Source: Nipponacmea schrenckii (taxonomy: Eukaryota; Mollusca; Gastropoda; Lottiidae). From it: a stretch of DNA of 64,000 bases. Where the stretch lies: assembly GCA_030562195.1 (NCBI GenBank), contig CM060203.1:200208-264207 (forward strand). Reading direction: 5' to 3'. Each line of letters opens with the position of its first letter. Position 1 is the stretch's first letter. Under the pieces are notes generated by a model. That model was not told the DNA's origin. It saw nothing but the letters and a program-made list of their open reading frames with translations, and searched no databases. Below, one piece after another: positions 12,893-25,500 of this stretch. Position numbers and translations under genes: made by a program.

Positions 12893-15800
12893 TGGAAAAA
12901 GGGAGATAACTCTAGTTTACACTCTACAACAACATTGTTAGGGTTATAGTGTAGTAAGGTTAAAAGGGAGATAACTCTAGTTAATAGTCTTCAACAACAT
13001 TGTCTCTAAGGTAGTAAGATTCAAAGGGAGATAACTCTAGTTTACAGTCTACAACAACATTGACTATAGTGTAGTAAGGTTAGAAGGGAGATAACTATTA
13101 TACAGTTCCCAACAACATTAACTTTAGAACAGCTATAACATAAGGTAGATAACTCTATTATAGATTTCTCAACAACATTAACATTAGTAAATATATTGAA
13201 GGAAGATAACTCCAGTTTACAGTCTTCAACAACATTGACTATAGTGTAGTATGAACATAAGGGAGATAACTCCATTCCTTATACAGATCTCAACAAGATT
13301 AACTTTAGAACAGCTATAACTTAAGGTAGATCTCTATTATAGATTTCTCAACAGCATTAACATAAGTAAAGTTATATTGAAGGAAGATAACTCCAGTTTA
13401 CAGTCTTCAACAACATTACTTTGGGATACTAAGATTAAAGGGAGATAACTCTATTATACAGTTTCAACAAATTAATTTTAGAACAGCTAAAAATTAAGGT
13501 AGATAACTCTATTATACATTTCTCAACAACATTAACATTAGTAAGTTATATTAAAGGGGAAAGAAAAATCTGTTTACAGTCTTCAACAACATTGACTTAG
13601 TATACTAAGGTTAAAAGGGAGATAACTCTATTATACGTCTTCAACAACATTAACTTTAGAAAGCTATAGCATAAGGTAGATAACTCTACAATTATAGCAG
13701 TAATAGGAATAACTCTAGTTTACAGTCTTCAACAACATTGACTATAGTATAAGATTAGAAGGGAGATAACTCTATTATACATTTCTTCAACAACATTAAC
13801 TTTAGAACAGCTATAACATAAGGTAGATAACTCTATTTACATTTCTCAACAACATTACACTTTAAAGTTAAAGGGTATATTGAAAGGAAGAAATAACTCT
13901 ATTTTACAGTCTTCAACAACATTGACTTTAATGTAGTAGATATTAAGGGAGATAACTCTATTATACAGTCTCAACAAGATTAACTTTAGAACAGCTATAA
14001 TTAAGGGAGATAACTCTATTATAGATTCTCAACAACATTACATTAGTAAAGTTATATTGAAGGGAAATAACTCTAGTTTACAGTCTTCAACAACATTATA
14101 GTATATAAGATTTAAAGAGGAGATAACTCTATTATACTTCTCAACAACATTCAATTAGTAAAGTTATAAATAAGGAGATAACTCTATTTACATTTCAACA
14201 ACATTCACTTAGTTGAGTATATAGAAGGGAAGATAATCTATTTACAGTCTTCAAAACATTGCCTTTTGGAATAAGATTAAGGAGATAACTCTATTATACA
14301 TTTCTCAACAACATTAACATTAGTAAAGCTATAGATGAAGGAGATAACTCTATTTACATTCTTAACAACATTGACATTAGGCAAGTATATGAAGGGAGAT
14401 AACTCTAGTTTACAGTCTTCAACAACATTAACTTTAGTAAAAGATTAATAAGGGAAGATAACTCTATTATACAGTTTTCAACAACATTAACTTAGAAAGT
14501 TAATTAAGGAAGATAACTCTAGTTATACATTTCAACAACTTAGCATTTACAGTTAACAGGAGATAATAAACATTTCCAACAAATTCACTTGTAAAGATAT
14601 TGAAGGAGTAACTCTAGTTTACAGTCTTCAACAACATTAACTTAGTGAAATAAGGATAGAAAGATAACTCTAGTTAAACAGTCTTCAACAACATTGACTT
14701 TAGTATAAGATTAAAAGGGAGATAACTCCATTTCTCAACAACATTAGTGTAAAGTTATTTGAAGGGAAGATAACTCTAGTTTACAGTCTTCAACAACATT
14801 GACTATAGTATAAGAATAAAGGGAGATAACTCTATTATACAGTTCTAACAAGATTAACTTAGAAAGCTTTTTATTAAGGAGATAACTCTATTATACATTT
14901 CTCAACAACATTCAATTAGTAAAGTTATATTGAAGGGAAAATAACTCTATTTACAGTCTTCAACAACATTGACTTTAGTGTATAAGTTTGAAGAGAGATA
15001 ACTCATTATACTCTCAACAACATTAACTTTACAAAAGTTTATAACATAAGGTATAACTCTATTTACAGTTTTTCAACAACATTTACATAGAACAGCTATA
15101 AGATAAAGGAGATAACTCTATTATACATTTCTCAACAACATTACTTTAGTAAAATATTACTGAAGAAGATAACTCTAGTTAATAGTCTCAACAACATTCT
15201 CTCTAAGGCAAAGGGTTTAAAGGAATAACTCTAGTTTACAGTCTACAACAACATTGACTATACTGATGTAAGATTAAAAGGGAGATAACTCTATTATACA
15301 GTTTTCCATAACATGAATTTTAGAAAAGCTATAAAATAAGGTAAATAACTCTATTATACATTTCTCAAAAACATTCATTTTTAGTAAAGTTATATTGAAG
15401 AAAGATAACTCTAGTTTACAGTCTTCAACAACATTGACTTTAACATACTAAGATTAAAAGGGAGATAACTCTATTAAACATTACTCAACATCATTCACAT
15501 TAGTAAAGTTATTTTGAAGGGAAATAACTCAAGTTTATAGTCTTCAACAACATTGGCTTTTATCAACTATCGACGCTTTGTCAGTTAATCATGTGTAAAA
15601 TAAATGCCTTAAATAACTTTTGTATAGTATTGTTAAAAGGGAGATAATTCTATTATACAGTTTTTAACAAGATTAACTTTAGAACAGCTATAACATAAGG
15701 TAGATGACTCTATTTTACATTTCTCAGCAACATTCACATTAGTAAAGTTATATTGAAGGAAGATAACTCCAGTTTACAGTCTTCAACAACATTGACTTTA

Positions 15801-18088
15801 GCATACTAAGAATAAAAGGGAGATAACTCTATTATACAGTTTCCAATAACATTAACTTTAGAACAGCTATAACTATAAGACAGATAACTCTATTATACAT
15901 TTCTCAGCAACATTCACATTAGTAAAGTTATATTGAAGGGAGATAACTCTAGTTTACTGTCTTCAAGAACATTGACTTTAATGTAGTTAGATTAGAAGGG
16001 AGGTAACTCTATTATACAGTTTTCAACAAGATTAACTTGAGCACAGCTATAACATAAGGTAGATAACTCTATTATACATTTCTCAACAACATTCACATTA
16101 GTAAAGTTATATTGAAGGAAGATAACTCCAGTTTACAGTTTTCAACAATATTGACTATAGCATACCAAGATTAGAAGGGAGATAACTCTATTATACAGTT
16201 TATAACAAGATTAACATTAGGACAGCTATAACATAAGGTAGATAAGTCTTTTATACAGTTTTCATTTAGATTAACTTTAGAACAGATATATCATAAGGTA
16301 GACTACTCTACCATACAGTTCTCAACAACATTAATATTATTTAAGTTATATTGAAGAAAGATAACTCTAGTTTACAGTCTTCAACAACATTGACTATAGT
16401 GTAGTATGAATAGAAGGGAGATAACTCCAACTTAAGGTAGATAACTCTATTATACATTTCTCAAGAACATTAATATTATTGAAATTATATTGAAGAAAGA
16501 TAACTCTAGTTTTCAGTCTACAACAACATTGACTTTAGCATACTAAGATTAAAAGGGAGATAACTCTATTAAACATTACTCAACATCATTCACATTAGTA
16601 AAGTTATTTTGAAGGGAAATAACTCAAGTTTATAGTCTTCAACAACATTAGGCTTTTTTATTGAAGCAACTCGCATCTGATCGCTTTGCTCGGACGATTA
16701 CCATCATGTGGTACAAATCAAATTGCCTTAAATAACTTTTGTATAGTATTGTTAAAAGGGAGATAATTCTATTATACAGTTTTTAACAAGATTAACTTTA
16801 GAACAGCTATAACATAAGGTAGATGACTCTATTTTACATTTCTCAGCAACATTCACATTAGTAAAGTTATATTGAAGGAAGATAACTCCAGTTTACAGTC
16901 TTCAACAACATTGACTTTAGCATACTAAGATTAAAAGGGAGATAACTCTATTACACAGTTTTCAACAACATTAACTTTAGAACAGCTATAACATAAGGTA
17001 GATAACTTTATTATACATTTCTCAACAACATTCACATTATTAAAGTTATATTGAAGGAAGATAACTCTAGTTTACAGTCTTCAATAACATTGACCATACT
17101 GTAGTAAGAATAGAAGGGAGATAACTCCATTATATAGTTCTCAACAAGGTTAAGTTTATAACAGCCATAACAGTCATAACTCTATTATACATTTCTCAAA
17201 AAAATTCACATTGGTAAAGTTATATTGTGGTAAGATAACTCTAGTTTACAGTCTTCAACAACATTGAATATAGTTCAGTAAGGTTAAAAGGGAGATTAAC
17301 TTCCATAACTTAAGGTAGATAACTCTATTTTGATTTCTCAACAACATTAACATTAGTAAAGTTAGATTGAAGGAGATAACTCTAGTTTACAGTCTTCAAC
17401 AAACTTTGACTATAGTGTAGTATGATTAGAAGGGAGATAACTCCATTAAACAGTTCTCAACAAGATTAACTTAGAACCGCTATAACTTAAGGTAGATAAC
17501 TCTATTATACATTTCTCAACAACATTCACATTAGTAAAGTTATATTGAAGAAAAATAACTCTATATTACAGTCTTCAACAACATTGAGTAAAAAGTAATA
17601 AGATTTAAAGAGAGATAACTCTATTATACATTTCTCAACAACATTCACATTAGTAAAATTATTTTGAAGGGAAATAACTCTAGTTTACAGTCTTCAACAA
17701 CATGACTTTAAGGTAGTAAGGTTAAAAGGGAGATAACTCTATTATACAGTTTTCAACAACATTAACTTTAAAACAGCTATAAGATTATACATTTCTCAAC
17801 AACATTCACATTAGTAAAGTTATATTTAAGGAGATAACTCTAGTTTACAGTCTTCAACAACATTGACTATAGTGTAGTATGAACAGAAGGGAGATAACTC
17901 CATTATACAGTTCTCAACAAGATTAACTTTAGAACATAATTTAAGGTAGATCTCTATTATAGATTTCTCAACAACATTAACAGTAGTAAAGTTAGATTGA
18001 AGGAGATTACTCTAGTTTACAGTCTTCAACAACATTGCATATAGTGTAGTATGAATAGAAGGGAGATAACTCCACTATACAGTTCTCA
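12893..18088. repeat. AGGGAGATAACTC satellite, block 2
   Basis: Same A/B/C monomers as the block to the left. Two short non-satellite inserts at about 15,553-15,615 and 16,652-16,735 lie inside a duplicated segment. From about 13,400 to 15,200 monomers lose single bases at many positions (for example agataactctatttacatt), unlike the cleaner flanks. Confidence 0.9.
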
Positions 18089-18113
18089 AGGGTTAGGGTT
18101 AGGTAGGTTAGGG
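18089..18113. repeat. Telomere-like TTAGGG motif at a satellite boundary
   Basis: Four imperfect GGGTTA-type units (gggttagggttagg, then taggttaggg) sit exactly where the ~60-bp satellite ends and the TGAG satellite begins. Confidence 0.75.
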
Positions 18114-19078
18114 TGACTGACTGAGTGAGTGTTTCAGTGAATGAGTGAGTGGGTGGGTGAGTGAGTAAATGAGTGAGTTAATGATTGATTGGGTGGGTGA
18201 GTGACTGGGCGACGGAGTGACGGAGTGAGTAAGTGAGTGAATAAGTGAGTGAATAAGTGAATGAATAAGTGAAGTGAGTGAGTGAGTGAGTGAGTGAGTA
18301 AGTGAGTGAGTGAGTGAGTGAGTGAGTGAGTGAGTGAGTGAGTGAGTGAGTGAGTGAGTGAGTGAGTGAGTGAGTGAGTGAGTGAGTCACTTACTGATTG
18401 ACTGAGTCTGTAAGTAAGTCACTTACTGAATGAAAGAGTAAGTAAGGAATTAAGTGACTGAATAAGTGACTTACTGGGTGAGTGAGTGAGTGAGTGAGTG
18501 AGTGAGTGATCGAGTGAGCGAGAGAGTCACTTACTGAGTGACTGAGTGACTAAGTAAGTCACTTACTGAATGAAAGAGTAAGTAAGGAATTAGGTGTAAA
18601 TAAGTAACTTACTGAGTGAGTGAGTGAGTGAGTGAATGAGTGAGTGAGTGAGTGAGTGATGAGTGAGAGTGAGAGTGTGAGTGTGAGTGTGAGTGAGTAT
18701 GAGTGTGAGTGAGTGAGTGAGTGAGTGAGTGAGTGAGTGAGTGAGTGAGTGAGTCACTTACTGATTGACTGAGTGACTAAGTAAGTCACTTACTGAATGA
18801 AAGAGTAAGTAAGGAATTAGGTGTAAGTGAGTGAGTGAGTGAGTGAGTGAGTGATGAGTGACTGAATGACTGAGTGACTGAATGACTGAATGAATGTCTG
18901 GGTGAATGTCTGAGTGAATGGGTGAGTGAATGGGTGAGTGACTATGTGAGCGCCGAAGTGAATGATTTAGTGACTATTTGAGTGAATGAGTGACTGGATG
19001 AGCCAGTGAGTGAGTGAACTAGCGAGTGACTGAGTGACTGAGTGGCTGAGTGACTTAGTGACTGATTGAGTGACTGAG
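18114..19078. repeat. TGAG tetranucleotide satellite, block 3
   Basis: Includes an almost pure GTGA run at about 18,275-18,387. A longer unit with cacttactgattgactgag and gaatgaaagagtaagtaagg appears three times (around 18,390, 18,540 and 18,760), so part of the block has a higher-order period of roughly 150-230 bp. Confidence 0.92.
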
Positions 19079-20032
19079 ATCAGCTATATTAAAAGGGGGA
19101 TTACTATATTATGTTGGTCTCAACAAAATTAACGTAAAACGAGCGATATTAGAAGGGGCATATAATATCGCAACAAAAGAACCTAAGAGCAGCTATAAAA
19201 GAAGCTATATAAGAAGGGAGATAACTCTATTTTATAGTTTTTTAAATTATTTTTTGAACAGCTATATAAGTGAATGAGTTAGTGAGTTAGTGAGTGAGTG
19301 ATTGAGATAACTCTTTTATACAGTTCTTAGCATCATTAACGTAAAACGAGATATATTAGAAGGGGCATAACTCTATAATATATAAAATTAACCTTAGAGC
19401 AGCTAGGGAGAAGGGAGATAAATCTATAATAGTATACAGATCTCAACATCATTAGATTAGGATCAAGTATATCAGAAGGGAGATTACTATATTTTACAGC
19501 TCTCAATAATATTAACTTCAGAGCAGCTATATAAAAAGGGAGATAACTCTGTTACACAGTTCTCAACAATATGAACTTAAGAGCAACTAGGAGGGAGATA
19601 ACTCTGTATACAGTTCTCAACACCATAACATTTGGTATAGCTATATTAGGAAGGAGATAATTCTTTTATACTGTTCTCAGCAACATTATATTAAGAACAG
19701 CTGTATAAGAAGGGAGATAAGTCTATTATACGATTCTTAACAACATTACATTGAATATAGATAAATAAGAAGGGAGATAAATCGATCATACAGTTCTCAA
19801 CAATATTAAATTTGTAAAGCTATATAAGAAGGGAGATAACTCTCTTATACAGTTCTGAACAACAATAAATTAAAAACAGCTACATAAGAAGGGAGAAAAC
19901 TCTATTATACAGTTCTCAATAACAGTAATTTAAGTTCAGCTATATTAGAAGGGAGATTACTTTATTATATAGGTCTCAACAACATTAAAATTGGAAGAGA
20001 CCTCTAATATATAGGTCTAAAAAACATTTACT

Positions 20033-20068
<36 letters not shown>

Positions 20069-20310
20069 TGAGTGAGTGAGTGAGTGAGTGAGTGAGTGAG
20101 CATCTATATTACCAGCGAGGTAACTCTGTATACAGTTCTCAAAAACATCAGATTTGGTATACCTATATTAGTAAGGAGATAATTCTATTATACAGTTTTC
20201 AATAACAATAGATTAAGATCAGCTATATTAGAAGGGTGATAACTCTAATATATATATCTAAACGACATTAACTTTAGAAAAGCTATATTAGAAGGGAGAT
20301 TACCCTATTA
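19079..20310. repeat. Diverged AGGGAGATAACTC satellite, block 3
   Basis: About 60-bp units of the form agaagggagataactctatt, acagttctcaacaacatta, then agagcagctatat, closest to monomer type B of the large array. A TGAG/GAGAGT stretch interrupts it at about 20,033-20,100. More diverged than the 8.3-18 kb array. Confidence 0.85.
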
Positions 20311-20325
20311 TACCCTAACCCTAGT
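20311..20325. repeat. Telomere-like CCCTAA motif at a satellite boundary
   Basis: Two CCCTAA-type units (accctaaccctag) mark the switch from the ~60-bp satellite to the next TGAG block. Their orientation is opposite to the motif at 18,089. Confidence 0.6.
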
Positions 20326-20652
20326 TTGTGAGTGAGTGAGTGAGTAAGTGAGTGAGTGAATAAGAAATTAAATGAGTGACTGACTGAGAGACTGACTGAG
20401 CAACTGAGAGAATGAGTGCTGAAGTGAGTGCGCGAGTGATTAAATGACTGAGTAAGTGAGTGACTAACTGACTGAGTGGGTGAGTGAATAAATGAGTAAG
20501 TGAATGAGAGACTGAGTGAGTAATTGAATAAGTGAGTGAGTAAGGAATTAAGTGAATTAGTGACTGAGTGAGTGTCTTAGTGCGTGAGTCGGTGTGTGAG
20601 TGAGTGAGTGAGTGACGGAGTGAGGAGGTAACTTACCGGATGAGTAAGTGAG
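20326..20652. repeat. TGAG tetranucleotide satellite, block 4
   Basis: GTGA/CTGA tetramers as in the other TGAG blocks, ending abruptly at the start of the GACGTC satellite (gagggcgacgtcgacgtg). Confidence 0.9.
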
Positions 20653-23600
20653 TAAGAGGGCGACGTCGACGTGTACGTTAACCTGGCGATGTCAACGTCA
20701 ACCTAGCGACCTCAATGTCAACCTCGCGACGTCAATTAACGTTAAAAGGGTGACGTAGACGCCGACCTCAACCTTGTTACGTCAAACCTGGCGAGGTCAA
20801 CTAACGTGAAGATGTCAGACGTCAACGTCAAGATGGCTCAGTAAACTAACATCAAAAGGGCGACATCGACGTCAACATAGCGTCTTCAACCTAACGTTGA
20901 GAAGGCTACATCGAAGTTAAAGCAAACCTGGCGACGTCAACGTCAAGAGAGCGACATCGACGTTATTCTTGTGACGTCAACTAACGTCAAGATGGCTACG
21001 TAAACTTACATCAGGGGCAACGACAACGTCAAGATAAACGTAAAAAGTCAACGTCAACGTCTTAATACAACTTACGGCACGATGGCTACGTAAATTGACG
21101 TCAACAGGGCTAACGTCATGAGGGTGTACTAACGAGTAAATATCGACTAACGTCAAGATGGCTACGTCATTCAACATTAAGAAGGCGACGTCGACGTCAA
21201 ATTCTAAATATCGCCTCACGTCAAGATGGCTACGTCAACTAACGTTAAGAGGGCGACGTCGATGTAAACCTTGTGACGTCAACTAACGTCAAGTTGGCTA
21301 CGTTAACTAACGTCAAGAGGCGACGTCAAATAGCATCAAGAGGGCGACGTCAACTAACGTTAAGAAAACTACGTCAACGTTAAAGTAAACGACAAGACAT
21401 CAAAGTGACGTCGACGTTAAACTTGTGACGTCAACTAACGTCAAGATGGCTACGTAAACTTACATCATGGGGCAACGTCATTGTCAAGATAAACGTAAAA
21501 AGGTCAGACGTCAACGTCTTAATATGACTTACGTCAAGATGGCTAAATTGAATTAAACCTGGCAACATCACCGTCAACGTCAAGAGAGCGACGTTGACGT
21601 CGTCAACCTTGTGACATCAACTAACGTCAAGATGGCTACGTAAACTAACACGAGGGTCGACAAAGCGACGTCAACCTGTCGACGTAAAAAGTTGACGTCA
21701 ACTAACGTTAAGAAGGCTTATGTCAACTAACGTCAAGAGGACGACGTCGAGGTCAACCTTGTGACGTCAAGTTACGTTAAAAAGGAAACGTCGACTTCTT
21801 CGTCAACCTGGCGACGTCAACGTCAACGTCAAGTGATCGACGTCGACGTCAACCTTGACGACATCAACTAACGTTACTAGGTCGACATCGACGTTTACGT
21901 TAACCTGGCGACGTCAACGTCAACCTGGCGACCTCAACTAACGTTAAAAAGGCTACGTCATTCAACATGAAGAAGTTCAACGTTAACCTGGCGACGTCAA
22001 CGTCAACGTGACAACGTCAATTAACGTTAAATGGCTACGTCAACTAACGTTAAATGGCTACGTCAACTAACGTCAAGAGGGCGACGTCGATGTCAACTTA
22101 TGTCAAGATGGCTACGTCAACTAACGTCAAGAGACGACGTCAACTAACATCAAGAGGGCAACGGTAAAAAAGCTACGCCAACGTTAAAGTAAACGTCAAG
22201 ATGGCTACGTAAACTAACACCAAAAGGGCGACGTCGACGTCAACATAGCGACGTCAACCTGTCGACGTCAAAATGGCGACGTCAACTAACGTTAAGAAAA
22301 CTACGTCGACTTAAACTTAAACCTGGCGATGTCAACGTCAACGTCAAGAGAGCGACGTCGACGTCAACCTTGTGATGTCAACTAACTTTAAGATGGCTAC
22401 GTAAACTAACATCAAGAGGGCGACGTCGACGTCAACATAGCGACGTAAACCTGTCGACGTCAAAATGGCGTCGTCAACTAACGTTAAGATAGCTACGTCG
22501 ACTTAAACTTAAACCAGGCGACGTGAACGTCAACTTGGCGACGTCAACTAACGTTAAGAGGAAGACGTCGACGTTGACGTTCACCTGGCGACGTCAACGT
22601 CATCTTGGCGACGTCAACTAACGTTAAGAAGGCTACGTCGATGTCAGCGTAAACCTGGAAACGTCAACGTCAAATAAGCCACATCGACGTCAACATTGTG
22701 ACGACAACTTACGTCAAGATGGCTACGTCATTCAAAATGAAGAATGTAACGTCGACAACAACGTTTACCTGGCGAAGTCAACTTAGCGACGTCAACGTCA
22801 ACCTGGAGACGTCAATTAACGTTAAAAGGATGACGTAGACGCCGACGTCAACTAACGTTTAGAAGGCTTTGTTGACGTCAACGAATACCTGGCGACGTCA
22901 ATGTAAACGTAAGTCAACGTCTTAATACGACTCACGTTAAGATGGCTACGTCAATTGACGTCAAGAGGGCGAACGTCAAGAGGATGTACTAACGTCTAAA
23001 TATCGACTTACGCCAAGATGGCTAAGTCATTCAACCTTAAGAAGGCGACGTCGACGTCAGCATCTAAATATCGTCTAACGTCAAGATGGCTTCTTCAACT
23101 AACGTCAAGAGGGCGACGTCGATGTCAACCTTGTGACGTCAGCTAACGTCAAGATGACTTCGTCAACTAATGTCAAAAGGTGAAGTCAACTAACATCAAG
23201 AGGGTGACGTCGACGTCAACGTAGCGACGTAAACCGGGCGACATCAACAAGGCGACGTCAACGTTAAAGTAAACTTCAAGATGGCTACGTCAACTAACGT
23301 CAAGAGGGCGACGTCGATGTCAAACTTGTGACGTCAACTAACGTCAAGATGGCTCCGTCAACTGACATCAAGAAGGCGACGTCAACGTCAACGTCAACTT
23401 GGTGAAGTCGATATCAACAAGGCGACGTCAACTAACGTTAAAACGTCAAATAACTTTAAGAGTGCGACGTCGACATTAACGTAACGTCATTTAACGTCTT
23501 AACGTCGACGTCAACGTCAACCTGGCGACGTCAATTAACGTTAAAAGGGTTACGTAGAAGCCGACGTCAACCTTGTTACGTCAACTAACGTTTAGAAGGC

Positions 23601-24675
23601 TACGTCGACGTCAACGAAAACCTGGCGATGTCAATGTAAACGTAAATAGAGCGAAGTCATCGTCAACTTAGCTACGTCTACGGCGAAGTCATCAAGGCCA
23701 TGTCAAGAAGACGACGTCAACGTTAAAATGTCAGACGTCAACGTCTTAATACGACTTACGTCAGAATGGCTTCGTCAATTGACGTCATGTTGTACACGTC
23801 ATCGACATAAAAGCGACGTCAAACTTGTGACGACAACTAACATCAATCGGGTGACGTCGACATCAACATGGCGACGTCAACCTGCCAACGGCAAAATAGC
23901 GACGTCAACTAACGTTAAGAAAACTACGTCGACATCAAAATAAACCTGGCAAGGTCAACGTCAACGTCCTAAAACGACGTCGACGTCAACATAGCGACGC
24001 CAACCTGACGACGTCAACAAGGTAACGTAAACTAACGTTAAGACCTCAGACGTCAACGTCAACTAACGTTAAGAAGGCTTACGTCAAGTAACGTCAAGAG
24101 GAGGACTTCGACGTCGACGTCAACCTTGCGACGTCAACTAACGTTAAGAGGGCAACGTCGACGTTTACCTCAACTTGGCGACGTCGTCGTCAACGTCAAG
24201 CGGGCGACGTCGATGTCAAGATGGTGACCTCAACTAACGTCAATTTACTTACCGCGACGTCGACGTCAACCCGGCTACGTCAACTAACGTTAAGAAGTCG
24301 ACGTCGACGTCAACCTAGCGACGTCAACTTGGCGACATCGACAAGGCGACGTCAACTAACATCAAATGGTCGACATCGACGTCAACATAGCACGTTTAAG
24401 TACATCTTGCGACCTCAACGTCAAGAGAGCGAAGTCGACGTCAACCGTGTGACGTCAACTAGCGTCAAGATGGCTACGTAAACTAACATCATGAGGGCGA
24501 CGTCAACGTCAACATAGCGACGTCAACCTGTAGACGTAAAAAGGCGACGTCAACTAACGTTAAGAAGGCTTACGTCAACTATCGTCAAGAGGACGACGTC
24601 AACGTCGAGGTCAACCTTGAGACGTCAAGTAATGTTAAGAAGGTGACGTCGACGTCTAGGTTAACCTGACGACGT
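20653..24675. repeat. GACGTC/AACGTT CpG-rich satellite, block 1
   Basis: Built from short palindromic words (GACGTC, AACGTT, TCGACGTCGA, TACGTA) in phrases such as cgacgtcaactaacgttaag, aaggctacgtcgacgtcaac, cctggcgacgtcaacgtcaa and cttgtgacgtcaactaacg. Phrases recur every 30-60 bp but are shuffled, so no single clean period is visible. CpG density is very high for animal DNA. Short open frames here are by-products of the repeats. Confidence 0.92.
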
Positions 24676-25077
24676 GAACTTCTGCACGGTCGTGAATTGA
24701 AAACATTACTACATGCATTTCAACCCAATAATGAATGTGAATTTAGTGATTCAAGTGTACGTGAACGTGTTCAAAAGAAGCAACATGCTATGAAAGTTTA
24801 TTCAGATTCTAAACATGCTTGTAAAACTCCAAAGTTTGTTTCTGGTGATTTAGTTCGTATTCGTAAACCCGTGAAACCATTAAAAGTGCTCCGTAAAGTT
24901 AGTGAAAATGCGTATAAATTAAGCGATGGTAAAATTTGGAATTCTGAACATTTAGCTTCATGTCTGTTACCAGATATAGATACTGATAATTCGACCACTG
25001 ACAAAAACATTAATGCTCCACGGAAATCTATTCGTGCAATCACAAAACCTATGAACAATGATTTTGTTTACTATTAA
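24676..25077 (+). pseudogene. Ty3/gypsy-like integrase C-terminal fragment
   Basis: This open frame enters from the satellite without a start codon and ends at TAA (25,075-25,077). It begins LLHGRELKTLL, matching the end of the integrase core in Ty3/gypsy elements, where a GR-x-L-R/K-T motif is common. Further on are GDLVRIRKP and AYKLSDGKIWNSEHL, typical of the integrase C-terminal region that follows the catalytic core. The stretch between RIRKP and KVLRKV looks about ten residues shorter than in related elements, perhaps a small deletion (inference). The catalytic core, RNase H and reverse transcriptase are absent upstream, where satellite DNA abuts within gtgaact. It is the 3' end of pol, directly followed by an LTR. 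Confidence 0.8.
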
Positions 25078-25222
25078 GATACACGTGCATGCTTAACATT
25101 ATTTTACAATTCAATTTCTTCATAGTGCTCAAGTTTTGCATTTCAAGTTTTTGTTCACTTATGTTTATTTCATTCGTACATGTCTTTGCATTATATTTTG
25201 CCTTACAGATTGTGTATCAATC

Positions 25223-25233
25223 AGATAGAGGGG
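25223..25233 (+). other. Putative polypurine tract of the Ty3/gypsy-like element
   Basis: agatagagggg lies two bases before the inferred 5' end of the LTR. In LTR retroelements this purine-rich site primes plus-strand DNA synthesis. Assigned by position and composition. Confidence 0.55.
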
Positions 25234-25235
25234 TA

Positions 25236-25457
25236 TGTTATATGCTATGTCAGTTCATTGTGGTTTGATTTTGCTATCATTACTTTAGGAGTTGTTTCCC
25301 TTCAAGTGTTATTTACATTCCTTGAGGTACTATTTTCTGTGTATTAATACGAGACTGAAAATGTCAACCATGTGGGAATTATGAAATAAACCCAGTATAC
25401 TTTAATTATGCTTGTTTTCCGCTAATGCCTGCCACAGTCACTTCTTACGATACAACA
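25236..25457 (+). mobile_element. LTR of the Ty3/gypsy-like element (~222 bp)
   Basis: The boundaries are inferred from TGTTATA at the start and TACAACA at the end, a short inverted terminal repeat of the usual TG...CA form. A polypurine tract precedes it and a primer-binding-site candidate starts five bases after it. An AATAAA lies near 25,384. The start is supported independently: a second partial copy at 28,087 begins at exactly the same base. Only this one LTR lies between the end of pol and the start of gag. Confidence 0.72.
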
Positions 25458-25462
25458 TAATT

Positions 25463-25480
25463 TGGCGACGAGGTAAACAA
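25463..25480 (+). other. Putative primer binding site
   Basis: tggcgacgaggtaaacaa begins with TGG, complementary to a tRNA 3' CCA end, and sits five bases after the LTR. The matching tRNA was not identified. Confidence 0.5.
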
Positions 25481-25500
25481 CTTTATTTACATCCATTACA

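Noticed and set aside
18178..18390. Minus-strand open frame of THSL repeats
   Set aside because: Direct product of a pure GTGA run.
24798..25058. Minus-strand open frame opposite the integrase fragment
   Set aside because: Shadow of the plus-strand integrase, which has clear family motifs.
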